This document shows, one piece after another, positions 1 to 13,800 of a stretch of 64,000 nt of DNA (position 1 is the stretch's first letter; the number at the start of each line of letters is the position of its first letter). This stretch comes from Brienomyrus brachyistius (lineage: Eukaryota > Chordata > Actinopteri > Osteoglossiformes > Mormyridae). Position numbers and translations under genes: made by a program. The stretch spans positions 19,471,019 to 19,535,018 of the forward strand of contig NC_064539.1 of NCBI RefSeq assembly GCF_023856365.1, in the 5' to 3' direction. Below the pieces are notes generated by a model. The model saw only the letters and a program-made list of their open reading frames with translations. It had not been told where the DNA came from and ran no database searches.

Positions 1-38
1 TTGTGTCGGTGTTAATTGTTGTTTTTATTATTTTACAG

Positions 39-3000
39 GGATAGAAAGCCGGTCACACCAGGACAGAAAAGTTCTTTGTTTTTTAACAACTTGAGCCCAA
101 ACATGAATACCCCTGCAAACATCAATGGTATGTTCCACAGGTTTATTATTTAATAATGTTAAACAATTGTAGAAAATTGAAACATTCATACTGTGTGTTG
201 ATCTGTTTAACATGCTGGCATTTTATCACTCTCTATTCTTTACTGTTACATTGCACATTGTAACTAGTATGTCATTTCTTTCACTTGCATACTGTTTGTC
301 AGCCTATTGAAACAATTTTGAAGTATTCATTTAAAATATGTCCCACACACACATAGATGTGGACAATTAATTCAAAACAAGACACTTAGTGTCTTAACTG
401 CCTGTGAAAGACCTTTTTGTGAACCGTGTTTGCTGACTGTGCCCCCCTCGCCCCCGTCTAAGGGTGTCTGCCCGGAGGTGGGGGCTCCGACCCGCACTCT
501 GCAGTAAGCCCCTCGGAGGTAACGCCCTGCCCTCTTGTTTTACCACTTTGCACTTTTACTCCTCAGCTGATCTGTTCTTGGACATTTACAGTTTCTCACG
601 CCCACATAGTTTTTTTTTCCTTCTCCTCTCCCTCTGTCTATTATTGTTGGAGCAGTATTTGAGATTTAGAGAACGTATTTATCGTAAAGCCGGCTTTCCA
701 TGCTCATTTCAGGAGCAGGTCATTCATGCAGAGTTGCAGAAGCCTGTGTCAGGAGGCCTGGGTTTCTCCGTCATAGGCGGTGAGCGGGGTATCTTCGTCA
801 AGTCCATCACGCCAGGAGGAATCGCAGACACTGACGGGATTTTACAAGTAGGCGACCGGCTGCTGCAGGTTCGTTTCCCTCGCCAGAGCGAAAGGGCTTC
901 GATACTCTAACTCTCTCAAGGTCAATAAATTCTGCTTTTCAGCGTTTCAAGGTTTTTGCACAGTGCTTATCAGCGTGTCACATGGTTGGCCCAAACACCT
1001 GGCACTCTTCCTCCTTCACGTTTACAGTTGTGTTTTGATTTCAGGAGCAAAGCTCTATTACTTTAAATAAAACTCACACTTTATTGAAAACCTGTGAAAT
1101 ATTTCAATTTAATGTCCATTGTATAAAACCTTTTGCAAAACCCAATTCATATCTAGGTTATCCATTTATTTAATCCAGACACAATTTGTTAGTGTCAGTG
1201 TCATGATTTCAGTTTTTTTCTCCTGCCCAAACAGGTAAATGAGGAGCCCATGACTGGGGTGTCGCATGCCAGAGCGGTCACCACGATCCGCAAGGCCCAA
1301 GGCCTGGTTCACCTCACGGTGTCCCGACCTCCTGACCAAACCCCCAGCACCTATCTGGATTTCCTACCTGTTCCCACTGACAAATGCAACGGAAACACAG
1401 GTATGCATGGCTCTGCTGGTAGTCTCCAAGATGATTGTTGTAATTAGTTATAAATCCTGTTACTGAACAAATAGTGAATAATTTCACAATAAATCTAAAG
1501 CAGTGGATTCCCAATCCAGTCCTCAGGGACCCACAGACAGTCCACATTTTTGGTCCCTTCCAACACTCAACCGGGAGCAAAAATGTGGACTGTCTGGGAG
1601 GGAGCAAAAACTTGGAACACTTGGAGGTTCACAAGGACTGGGTTGGGAAATACTGATCTAAAGAATTTAATATTTACTTTGAGCAGTAACCTTGAAGACC
1701 GTAATGTTTGTAATAAATTATTATAAACATTTTTTTAATCAACATTGTATGAATTATTTTGGCCAATGTTTACTCACCTTTGTGATTTCAGAAGCCGGTA
1801 ATGAGACCGGGCTGAAATCGAAACGGGGCTTTTCTGCTGAGGAACAGAATTCTAACACCAAAAGAGCCCCACCCCCTATCCCACCAATAGGTACTGCGTC
1901 CGCTACACTGTATTCAAGCAGTTCTTCAGTCAATATATGGTGTAACATTTAAGCATTTGGTTGCTTTCTACTTGTAGCAATTTTCTGTACTGAATATACA
2001 TGAAAACTAACTGTATGAGAGATTGCACATCTGACATTCTTAAATGATTAAATATCTTTTCGCCTCTTCCCAGATTATGATCCAAGATCCTTAAACAGGC
2101 AGAAAACGGAGGGTCAGGATGTTGACCTCTCTGAGGACACTGACTGTGACGGTTCCTCACTTCCTGAGGATTCCCCAGAGGTACTGCTGTGAACGGAACC
2201 ATTGTGACACTGTGAACACATTGAATAAATAAGTGTCTGAAACCATATGTCGTGTGTGATTACAGACGTCGCAAAAAACTGCGTGGAAAGAGGAGTGTGT
2301 CGATGAGCTTCAGTCAAAAAGGTAATTAAAGCCCTGTCAGCAATTTGGACATTAAATTAGTTTGTCTGCCATGGTTAATTCATCACGCTGGATATAGCGC
2401 CCCCCCAGAAAAAAGCATTATTATAATTGTATAATTATTTATGTTCTTATTCAATGATTTTTCTTATTGAAACCATATGACTCATAGTAAAATAAATTAC
2501 CAAAGCTGATGCAGTAGATTCTCAAAGTCGCTCATTAACTTTGTATGTATGTATTACCAGTATCCCCCCCCCCCGGTCAATTAAGTCAGTCTTAATCTTT
2601 CAACAAACGTGATCATTAATGGGACATTTACACTGAGAGTTTCCCCTCCCACAGCCACCTGCAGACATCGGGGGATGGCGAGGATGAGGATGAAATTACT
2701 TGGGGCAGTGACGACTTGCCCATAGAAAACATCAACCCCAAGCGTGATGGAGGTGAGAGTCGGGGCGGCGGCTTGATCTCTACAGCCCACGGTTCTGCAT
2801 GGTCACACTCCCCATCGCGGTATATTGCACAGTTGGTGTAAGAAGTTGAATGGGAATTTTTTTTTTGGAGTCCATGTTTTATGGCGGCTTCTCACATGAT
2901 GCTCTTGGCTTTGCTCCACTCACATGCTCAGTTCGCTCGCCAATGTGACCAAAAACGTTTTACGTGATTTTATTCCAGACCACAGGGGGCCTGAGCCACA

Positions 3001-5332
3001 AATCCCCGCACAGCGACACTGCAGTGCAGTGCGATCCTCTGTGATGTTATTCATCGTGAACTTGCTCCCTGTCTCGATTACAACCATTTCAAAGGATCAG
3101 TATTTGAGAGGCCGTTGGAATTTTTTTTTTGTGTCTCTCAGAGTATATGCAATATTAGGAATATTTTAAGGCAGAATTGATATCATCCTCTAGTGAGGAA
3201 AAAAATGATTTGTTTTCAGGAAATTATAAAACGTAGCAGTGCAGCTAAATTGTGAACTCCAATATTTTGTTGCGTAACATCAAAGTGTGAGTATAGCAGC
3301 CTCTGGGTACGTCGTAAAATATTTTGAAGTTTCACATTTGAACTTTTTTTTTTATTGCTTAATTCAGATGGGCCAATAATTACTGAAGAAGAACTGACTT
3401 CACTGCCCCTGGTGAAGGTGGTCCCGGATGGCCAGTACACGGGGAACCAGCTGAACTCGGTCGTGCGGATGCTTCGTGGGCTGCTGGAACAGAAGGTTCC
3501 CCTGCAAGAATTTGAGGTCTGCATTTCTTCTGTATCTACTGTGATATGTTCTACAGTAGTTTGTACAGTGACTTGTATCTCTTTTGGCAAAGGCGTCTAT
3601 TTTTTGTTTTACATCTAGAACCGCAGCGAAACTGTTTTAGCTGCAGCGTAATTCTGATTTCCTTGTATTTCAACAGAACCTGCAGAACTTGCAGCCATTG
3701 GATGATTGCTTGATAGGGCAAACCAATGAAAACAAAAAGAAGAACAGATATAAGAACATTGTCCCCTGTGAGTGGAGCAACCTTAATTGTCTTTTTGTGT
3801 ACTACCTTTGGAACCTTGTTGTTTCACTGGGCACAAATGTACAATCATACATACACATAGATTTAAAGCAATACAAAAGAACTGCCGTGATTTTACACAA
3901 TGCAAAACATAAGGGAACATAAGGGAAAATGTAAAATGTTAGCGGAGATTGAGTTCTGTCAGTCATTTTGTGATAATTTTCTCGCAGTCTACTTTCTAGT
4001 CTTGTTTGTAAAATCGCATTTTTCTTTTAGAGAAAAAATGAAACTTGGCTCTTACAGAGCATTAGTATTTAAGGCTTTTGTATTCATAACATTTGGTTTT
4101 AAAAACATGTTCTGCATGTTTCTTCTTAGTTGACACTACACGTGTGGTTTTGGGCAAAGACGGGGGCTATATCAACGCCAACTTCATCAACATGCCAGTG
4201 ACGGATGAGAACTTCATGTATATTGCCTGCCAAGGACCGTTGCCAACAACCCTGGCTGACTTTTGGCAAATGGTGTGGGAACAGAAGTCAAATGTCATCG
4301 CTATGATGACTCAAGAGGTGGAAGGAGGAAAAATCAAATGTCAACGCTATTGGCCAGACACACCCAGGACTGCTGAAATGGTAGATGACAGGCTACAGAT
4401 CACACTGATGAAGGATCAGCATCTAGACAATTTTACTATTCGACTTATTGAGGTTAAGGACATCCAGGTACTAAGTATTTGCATTTAATTGACGTTACTG
4501 CTTTGTTTTCTCGTATGCACCTCAGGATTCACTTGTTTTATATTTCTTGTTTTCCTCAGACCAAAGAGATCCAGCGGGTTACTCACCTGAACTATACAGG
4601 TTGGCCAGACCACGGAACACCTGCACAACCAGAAGAGCTTTTGACGTTCATCTCCTACATGAGGCACATCCATCAGTCTGGTCCCATAATCACCCACTGC
4701 AGTGCAGGAATAGGTCGTTCTGGAACCCTTATATGCATTGATGTTGTTCTTGGTCTTATAAGCAAAGATGCAGATGTAAGTACAAGTAAATTTCTTTAAT
4801 AAGTCTTTGATTTCTAACGGCAGCAAGTGGCCATGCTGAGCCACTGTCATACGATTCACACATATGCAGTGTAAAAATATTTGCCTTAATCAAGTGAAAT
4901 GCCCACTGACTCCAACACAGAACAATTCTCATAGGCTAGTCTGGCTTCATTTTTCGAATTTTCTTTTTTTCAGTTTGATATTTCTAACATTGTCCGTACG
5001 ATGAGGCTGCAAAGACACGGAATGGTTCAGACAGAGGTGAATCCTACTTTTGTATCACAATTTTAATTCGTGTTCTATAAAATGCATATGAATTGTTCTT
5101 GTACTGCAGAGTTCCTTTTCTACTGGTTAGTACAGTGTAGTACAGGTGTGGCCTAATTGTATTAAACAGCCACATATTCATTGCATGTTCATGTTGCCCA
5201 GTTGTTAATTGTTAGGAGAGCAATTGCATATTTCCATTTTTGTGTCTTCCACAGGAGCAGTACATTTTCTGCTACCAGGTGATCTTGTATGTACTCCGAT
5301 GTCTTCAAGCTGAGGAGAACATCTCAGGATAG
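39..5332 (+). CDS. ptpn13: Tyrosine-protein phosphatase non-receptor type 13, 3' part (partial)
   Basis: This is the C-terminal part of a large cytosolic, membrane-associated tyrosine phosphatase (PTP-BL/FAP-1 family) that uses PDZ domains to gather partners. Exons read: 713-868, 1235-1400, 1792-1890, 2074-2180, 2266-2321, 2655-2752, 3368-3516, 3677-3767, 4130-4467, 4560-4775, 4974-5036 and 5255-5332 (TAG at 5330-5332). From 713 onward every junction keeps phase. Exons at 713-1400 encode a PDZ domain with a GLGFSVIGG carboxylate-binding loop. An acidic linker follows, with TDCDGSSLPE and EITWGSDDLP segments typical of this gene. The phosphatase domain starts near 3677 and has the WPDHG loop (about 4602) and the active-site signature HCSAGIGRSG (4695-4724), with catalytic Cys and Arg intact. 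A possible exon at 39-127 is open in only one frame, but its end phase does not match 713, so an intervening small exon is missing or this block is not coding. The 5' part lies outside the window. Identity is very secure. Confidence 0.95.
1501..1655. mobile_element. hAT-type MITE, family A copy 1 (PTPN13 intron)
   Basis: This 155-bp non-autonomous element has imperfect terminal inverted repeats (CAGTGGATTCCCAATCC at one end, the complement of GGGTTGGGAAATACTG at the other). Its internal 'cagacagtccacatttttg' segment is also present inverted. It is bounded by a perfect 8-bp duplication, ATCTAAAG, at 1493-1500 and 1656-1663, which is the hAT signature. Three more copies lie at 26342, 35774 and 38692. 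Confidence 0.85.
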
Positions 5333-5865
5333 CGAAGTGCTACCAAGCATCCAGGTGGTAATTCTCATCACAAGAGCGACATGTTTGCATCGATATGCAC
5401 AGTTTTTATAGAGATGGATTCACTTGTTACTGGACGTTTACACGTGTAATTTTAAAACTTTCTGCTCCTCGAAACCGAAGTCCTTCAGGACAGTGTTTTC
5501 GCTTTTTCTTCTCCTTTTAGGCTGCTGCTCTTAAATATGAAATAAAGTAGATTCATACAGTAGCTGAAATTGACATTTTCATTAATAAACCTAAGTGCAT
5601 TTTATAAATTCTTAAGTGAAATCCATATATGGCTTAATATTTTATGTGGAACAGTAGAATGACATTTTTAAAATGTATGGGGGAGAATGTGCCTTGATGA
5701 TATTTACAGTATTTACTTTGTAAATCTATTATAAATTGTTGACTGCCTGTGGTAATTGATTTAAATAAAATGTATATATTTATCCAAGTGAAAACTGTTT
5801 AAAAATGCTGTTTACAGGACATTTCTTATTTGTAAATAAAAGATTATCTTGTGCTTATATTTGTT
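5333..5865 (+). other. ptpn13: PTPN13 3' UTR with poly(A) signals
   Basis: AT-rich sequence follows the PTPN13 stop codon. Canonical AATAAA hexamers occur at 5541-5546, 5764-5769 and 5835-5840. The last is followed by a GT-rich stretch, so cleavage near 5860 is plausible. No open frame of interest is present. Confidence 0.6.
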
Positions 5866-7844
5866 GTATTTGAGTATATTTTTATCTCATTCAGCTTAAT
5901 ATTTTCATTTTAAGTGAAATTTGGATATGTTGGCACTTTGCATGTTGTGGTAAATGAAGTATGATGTGCTTTTTATACATATTTTAGACGCTCTCAAGTG
6001 AAGAGAGTAACTTCATTTTTGGTACATATTATCCTAATGCTGTTTTTATTAGTGAACGACAAAATAGCTTTGCCAATATTTTTCATTTGATGAATAGCTG
6101 CCTATATATAGATGTGAACTTGGATGATGCATTGCTGAAACAGAAATAAAAAAAAAAATTTGGAAAGACATGAAATTGTTTTCTTATTTCTTATATAAAT
6201 TTACACGAGAATAAAGTTCAGCAGGATCCATACAGGACAATCTATGGTGAGTTTTTTTTTTTTTTTTTTTTTTTTCTCCATCTATACACTTTTTGTTTAC
6301 CTTTAACACCCACATTGTAAAAACTTAACTTAATCATCTTTTGTGAACTTATTTCAGGCCAAATACAGTACGTCCAACTGAATATGATGAACAGCTATTC
6401 ATATGGACACAGCCATTTATTGCTACTCTAAGGTCACTATGTAAAGACATACATTTGTAAATCTACCAATAATTCTTATTACATTCCACTTGGAAGGTAG
6501 TAATTTTACATTAATAACGGGTCTTGGAAGCACCTGCAAAACATTGTAGCTACTTTAATTTCTTCACTGGTGTTAGTCAAGGTATTGCTGCTCCCGTGAA
6601 ATACCAGTCTCGGTATTCATTGTTACCCGTAGTATTGCCATTTTAAAACTCATTCTTTTTATAAATGCAAAATAAATGAAACTATGCTACTGACATGAAC
6701 ATGCTACTGTAAATAGACCCCCAGATCCCTCCATGCCTTTCTAAACATGTGCCACACTTATGCTAGTAGACCACATCAATCGAAAAGAAAGGAAAACGTT
6801 AATATCAGATAAAACAAGTTATTGTGTGAATTTACTTCTAAGACTTGATGGCCATCGGTGATCCCATCAACCTACAGTAACTGTTAGCTTCCCTGATGCC
6901 GGAGAGTCGTGTAAAGCAGAGTACCGTGTAAAGCAGAGTACCGTAAGTAGGTAATGCACGCAATACTTTCTCCAAAACTAAAAGAAACCGAAGTGCAAAT
7001 CAGAGAATGAATAAATTGTATATAAGCAAAAATCTATCAAATTGACGCATATCAGAAGTATGTCTTTTCAATGTAGCCATGCCTTCATTATAAAAACATA
7101 AGTCTTTGCAAAAAGAATATTACAATGGACATTTCCTGCTCAAGATGAATCATTTCTGTAATGAGCCAGGGTGTAACCTTCCTTATACACTTTTATATTC
7201 TCTGTGTTTGTTGTTTTCCTCCGGGTGCTGAAGATGACTAACCATGTGTCCAGTCCAGGGTGTAACCTTCCTTGAGGAATAAAGCCCAGCCTCAGTACAA
7301 TCTGGATGAAAAGTTACAGAAAATTCATTCATTATATCTTATGTTCTCAAAATCAGGGCTGCCATAACACATATGGGGAGAGCTATGAATGATAGTAGGC
7401 ACCGCTGCTTTTATGGAAAATGAACTACGTTTATATGCTCTACAGAAACCACAACAGTCAGCAAAGGTACCCCAGTCGGGAGTTAAGCTTTTAACTGTTG
7501 TGCAGACATATTTACATCGTGTGTGAATGTCAGTACATTATTTTTGGATGTTTAGTGGCATGCTGGTAGCCCTTAAAAAATGAATCCCTGATGGTTCCTT
7601 AGTAGTACAATTTTTCACTTGCCGGATGTCTGCATTCAAGTAGTTAAAACTATAATGACGTAAGGATCATTTGTAAAACGCATGTGCTTACAGTTCTGTT
7701 TGTCCTTCAACGCAATCCGTCGATTAGTTTTTCTAACATGGCGACCAGCATCTAAGACACGCGATTGAATGTTATACGGTATTAGACCTAACAATATACA
7801 TTTTTTTTCCTTGCAAAAATTTGTGGAGTCACCAAAATTCAATC
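5866..7844. other. Intergenic DNA between PTPN13 and SDAD1, including the SDAD1 promoter region
   Basis: This stretch has no supported gene. It holds a T-homopolymer of about 26 bases (about 6250-6276), an 18-bp direct duplication near 6905-6940, and a segment repeated near 7167 and 7256 that looks like an old SINE fragment. The SDAD1 promoter and 5' UTR must lie in its last few hundred bases. I see no clear TATA box. Confidence 0.5.
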
Positions 7845-10800
7845 ATGTCAGGAAGACATAACAACAAATTGCCAACAAATTTACCACAGCTGCAGAATCT
7901 TATCAAAAGAGACCCCCAGTCTTACACGGAAGAGGTGAGTAAGATGATATGTAAATAACATAACGATAACAATTCTCAAATGTATATGTATACACCAGTA
8001 TATTCTGTAAAACATTGTCGATTATTTAATGAACAACATAATGTAAAAATGTGTTCACTTGTATTAAAACTTTCCATATCATTTCCCTTTTTGTCAGTTT
8101 TTACAGCAGTACCGACATTACCAGTCCAATGTTCAGATTCTAAAACTTCAACCAGATAAGCCCAGTAAAGAACTTGGAGAGCTGTTTATGTTTCTATCTC
8201 AGGTACGACAATAACACATTTCTGTGTTTGTACTTGGGCACAGTGTTGCTGGAATCGGTGTGACGTAAATGTTCCGTGCAGCGTCCCTAATTATCCCATA
8301 ACTTCTGTTATTCTCCAGGTTGCACATTGTTATCAGCAGCAGATGTCCAGTTTTCCGCAAGAACTGATTGAAATTCTCTTAAATCATCATACAGTTCTTG
8401 ATTCTGACCTACGCATGGTAAAGATCAGCCGTCATTAGAATACTGAGCACTTAGTTGTTGAATGAGTTGTCGGTGTACATTCTTGAATATATATTCTAGT
8501 TTGTTTCTCAGTTTTAAAATGTGAACATTTCCGAAAGTGTGTGCATAAAGAAGAGAAATTGTGAAATAGTGATTGTTTGTAATTATTTGGCAATAATTTA
8601 CTATAAAAATTGTGGGGAAAGTAGTTGAAACCGGCCTTAAAAGTAAGACGCAATGTTTTCTGTAGTTTAAATTCAGTTTCTGTTTTCTGCTCTGACCTCC
8701 GTTCACCTCCAGACTTTGTGTAAGGCACTTATCCTTCTCCGAAACAAGGACCTCATTAGTCCGACTGATTTACTTGAACTGTTTTTTGAGCTGCTGCGCT
8801 GCCATGACAAGCTTCTTCGTAAGGTAAGCCATGACCTCCGTTTAACCGTTAGTTGCTGTTACTTTATCAGTAGATGCTTGACGTTTGCTATCTTTTTGTA
8901 GACACTGTACACGCACATTGTATCAGACATCAAGAACATTAACGCTAAGCACAAAAACAACAAAGTGAACACGGTGGGTGTTAACCCTTTCATTCTTGTC
9001 ACTGAATATGCTTTAACCGCTGCTGTTCTTGGTAATATTATGATCTTCTGCATTTCGTTAGAGTCTGCAGAACTTCATGTACACAATGCTTAGGGACAGC
9101 AATGCTGTGGCAGGAAAGATATCTCTGGACGTCATGGTTGAGCTCTATATGAGGAACATCTGGTGAGTAACTTTAATGCTTTCATTTTACATAATATACT
9201 ACTTTTCTGCAAATATTCGCCAAAGACACCTGAAGAAATTTTGCAATTGTGATTTAAAATAGGGAGTTAATGCTCAATGTGTGATTAATTTCTCCGTCAA
9301 AGAAATCTCACATACACACGTGAGTTAAAACATCAAAAGTCTTTGAGTATTTCAGGACGGATGATGTTGTGAGAGTTAAATTATATAAATGTGCATTAAA
9401 TTATATAAATGTTTTCGTTTTAGGAATGATGCCAAAACTGTAAATGTCATTACAACAGCATGCTTCTCCAAAATCACGAAGGTAGTATGCATTTGTACAC
9501 AACTCATAAATGAGTACTTATATCATTTGTCACATAAGTATTCCAGTATTGAACGTAGTTCATACAGTTTTTCCCCATTATTTAAAATTTGTATTCCATG
9601 TAACGTTTTTAAAATTTAATTGTAACTTTAATTGTAAGAATTAAAGTTTGTGTTTGGTGTTTAAATCATAGATTGATTATATAATCCTGTATGGATTTGA
9701 AGACCTTACTAGATTTAGCTTGAAATTTAACACACTTTGGGGAAAAAAAATGTGAGTATTGTTATGAAAATGAATCGATACCATTAACAGTCTCAGACTG
9801 TTACAAGTGCAGTAATCACAGATATGGGTACACATTTCTTATGTTCTCAGGTTTATAATCCTTCATAATGTCCCTATTAGCATGTACAAATTTCACTGCA
9901 GTGTTTTAAAATATCATTACTTGTCAGCCATAAATAGACTTCTGATGTTTTTAAATTCTCTGACCAGATTCTTGTGGCAGCACTGAAATTCTTTTTGGGC
10001 AAAGATGAGGATGATAAGAAGGACAGCGATTCGGAGTCTGAGGTAAGTGAGGAAAAATGCGGATCCTGGTATTTCCAGGCAGGCCTCTGGCTGATGGTAA
10101 CGGTGATCTGATCTGTCGGAATGCAAACTAGTTCACACTCTTTCTAGGATGAAGGGCCCACAGCTAGAGACATAATTTTGAGATATTCGACGGGAAAGAA
10201 AAGCTCAAAAAACAAGAAGAAGATGGAAAAGGCCATGAAAGTTCTTAAGGTAAGCGCAAGATCACAAGTCCGTTCCTTCCGTAATTCTGGTGACATTAGT
10301 AGAGCCATTTATTTTGCGACTTTCTTCACGGGACAGAAACATAAGAAGAAAAAACGTGCCGAGGTCTTTAACTTCTCCGCCATTCATCTGATTCACGATC
10401 CTCAAGGTATGGTTTAGTTTCAACTTCAGCTTCATAAGAAGCTATGGTTCTGTTCCTAACCTTTCATTAAACCCACTACAGATTTTGCAGAGAAACTTTT
10501 CAAACAGCTCGAGAGCTCTAAGGAACGCTTTGAGGTGAAGATGATGATGATGGAGCTCATTTCTCGACTCGTGGGGATCCATGAGGTAAAAGCCCCTCTC
10601 GTCGTTGGACTGGTCTAGTCATGAGCCGTATGTCAACCTCACTGTGGATCTTTTATTTTTGGTGGAGCTCTGATCTTGATCCGTAACAGATCATTAATAC
10701 GGATCATTGCTTACATTTCTAAAACATTAATATGTTTTTCCTCTAGCTTTTTCTCTTCAACTTCTACCCATTCATACAGCGTTTTCTCCAGCCTCATCAG

Positions 10801-13800
10801 AGGGGTAAGACAATTTTTTCTAAGTAGTTTCTTTATGAGCAGAATCTTCGTTAATTTTTCATTCCCGTATGAATTTAGATTCTATATCTTCAATGGACTA
10901 CAACTCATGTTTTGTCACTTGCGGTGGTCATCTTACGTAACAGGTTTTGAAATGTGCTGGTTGAGAGTGTACCCAATGAAATATTTTAATATTTAATGTA
11001 CATTCCCACTCCAGAATAGTAATACCTTGCTTACTGCCTCACCTCCTCTGTCATTCAGCGTTCCAGCGATGGCTAAAATAAGAAAAAAGGTTTTCTCTTG
11101 CATAGCAGACAATTTAAACATCACGAATACCAACCAGTAAAAAGTCTTATTTAAGCAATTATCAGTTGTCCATTACAATGACAGTGGCTAGCTAGGATTA
11201 ATGGGCAGTAGTGGCTTGATGGTTAGGGAAGCGCAATTGTATTTGATAGGTTGCTGGTTTGCATCCCCGACCAGCAAGGCACCATTGAGGTACCCTGAGT
11301 AAGGTACCGCCCCCAAGCACTGCTCCCCAGGCACTGAATTAGCTGCCCCCTGCTGTGTTACGGTGTCACATATGTGTTAACTGCAGAGGAGACATTTCGT
11401 TGTTGTGCACTGTGGTGTGTTAACAATGATCACTGATTACTAAATTCTAATTCTAATTATCAGGCCTCCATGTAATTGCTCATGTTGTAAGTCCAAGGAT
11501 TTTTACTTGCACATTATTAATCCTGGACTTTAAATTTTTGGCATGCTTCTTAAAGTAACATATCTCATTCTCTGGAAATATTGTTAATTATATATCTTTG
11601 CTTGATTATTAGCACAAAACTATCAGCACTCGTATAACTAGGGATGCAAAATTCTGGGAATTTTCCCGTTACTTCCCTTATATTCCCGTTAAATCCCATG
11701 GAAAGTTTCCAATTTTTACTATTTTCAAAATCTTCCAGGTTAACTTCCCATGAAGTGGAAAGTTTCCAGAAATGTTTCACCGCTTTGGAACCCTACTTAT
11801 AACAAAAGTCAAAATCATAGGACCAATTCTGTTTTTTCCCCTCATTTAGAAGTTACTAAGATCCTGCTGTGTGCCGCACAGGCTTCTCATCAGCTAGTTC
11901 CTCCAGAGGTAAGTCGTCGTCTTTATTCATTCTGTATGAATTACTCGGTAACCGTGTGATAATGCATTTGTCTCGCTTTCTCAGGTTATTGAGCCTGTAA
12001 TCATGACGATAGCTAACAACTTTGTCACGGACAGAAACTCGGGAGAGGCCATGACTGTTGGGTATGTAACGTTTAATGAGGATCATGCAGCTACAGTGCT
12101 TTTGTGGGGTAGAAATTGGAGATGATCTGAACTATGTTAAACAAAAACTATTATTTGGGGGGGGATTCTACATACATAAACACGTATTGAAGGTTCGAAA
12201 TGTGGTTATGACAATATGAAAAAGGTTTTTTTTCCATTTTCTAAGAACAAGAAACCAACTTTACTGTCTCTCACCACAAAAACTGTACTGTTTTGTCTGA
12301 GGTTAACTATTGTCATGGTTAACGATTGGGTTTTACTTCATACTTACAAGGCAGTGATTATGTTCACTGTTCTCTGGAAACAGGAGATGTTTCCCTGCCT
12401 AAAGAAAGAGACAAAGGGAAATTCTCCAGTGTTAGTCTTTCATAGTGAGGCCCACTAAGAACTTATAATTTCCACAGTACTGTCAATTTTTTTCATGGTG
12501 GTGCCATTAGAGACTGATTCTGAACCTGTTGATAGTGAAAATTGTGTCCTGTTCTCTCTCTCCTTTGCAGCATAAATGCGATTAGGGAACTTGCAGCCCG
12601 CTGTCCTTTGGCGATGACAGAAGACCTGCTGCATGACTTGGCTCAATACAGAATGCACAAAGACAAAAGTAAGGAGGCTTTTTAGAAGAAGCAATGGAAC
12701 TTTTAAACGCGTATCATGAAACAAATATCGTAACAGAGTTTGGACAGAGTAATAAAAACTTGTAACTATATAGTAATGTCATTGACTTAGTAAGGTTTGG
12801 GATCAACTCCCTCAGAATATCTGTAGTCTAGGTGATTTGAAATCCTAAACTTTGAGTAATTGGAATTTGGACCATTCTTGGAGGAGAAAAGCGTCCATCC
12901 TTGAAGGGATGAAGGAGGAGAAATCTTCCTGAACTGTGGCTTCCCACCATGATTAATTTGAGACCCCTGCTCTGTGGAAGCTAAGAAGACCAAGAATGAT
13001 TTCATTCTTTAAAGTCTACAACCTAACAGAACACAGTGCTATTTCAGTGTAAATCTGAGGCAAAGTATATATGTGCTTATTCTCGAGAGTCACAGAGTTT
13101 TTCCCCATGTTTTAGATGTGATGATGTCGTCCAGAGGGTTGATTCAGCTTTTTAGAAATTTGAATCCTAAGATGCTGCAGAAAAAAGACAGGGTAAGAAT
13201 TAAAGGCCCGAAGATATATTTCTCGATTTTAGTTTCCGATCATCGCGCGGTGTGTTGCAACCATAATATTAATTACTTTAGAATAATGAAAATATTATGA
13301 ATACGTATTTTTTTTATTATAGTAGTGTTGTCTAGTTCTGTGATGTGTCATATGCCTGCTGGTGTTGATAGGGTAAACCTACGGAATCCTCCGCTGAAGC
13401 CAAGATCCAGGACTATGGAGAGCTGGAGGCCAAGGACTACATACCTGGAGCTGAGGTTCTTGGCCTGGATGAAGAAAATCATGAAGCTGAAGGGGATGAA
13501 GGTGGGAGAGTAATTTCACATTCATATTCTGATGCTTTCTAAGAATGGTTGAGGCATCTCTGTGTTAAATGTTCTTTTTATCCACAGAAGAGTGGGAGAG
13601 TGTCAGCGAGGATGACGAAGACGACAACGACGATGGAGAGTGGGTTGACGTTCATCACTCCTCCGATGAGGAGCAAGGGGAGATGGTATGGTTATGACGG
13701 TTAACCTCAGCAGCACCTTGCGTACGTGACAGGCAGCTTCAGCAGTCTGTGAGCCTTATGTCTGACCCAGGCAGCGAAACTGGAGAACATGCCAGCAGAC

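Noticed and set aside
464..712. Upstream extension of the open frame before the PTPN13 PDZ exon
   Set aside because: The PDZ homology starts at the acceptor at 711-712; upstream codons look like intron (T-rich tract, low complexity).
10676..10996. 106-codon plus-strand frame around SDAD1 exon 12
   Set aside because: Only 10747-10804 is coding and it is read in a different frame; the rest is Phe/Ser-rich intron translation.
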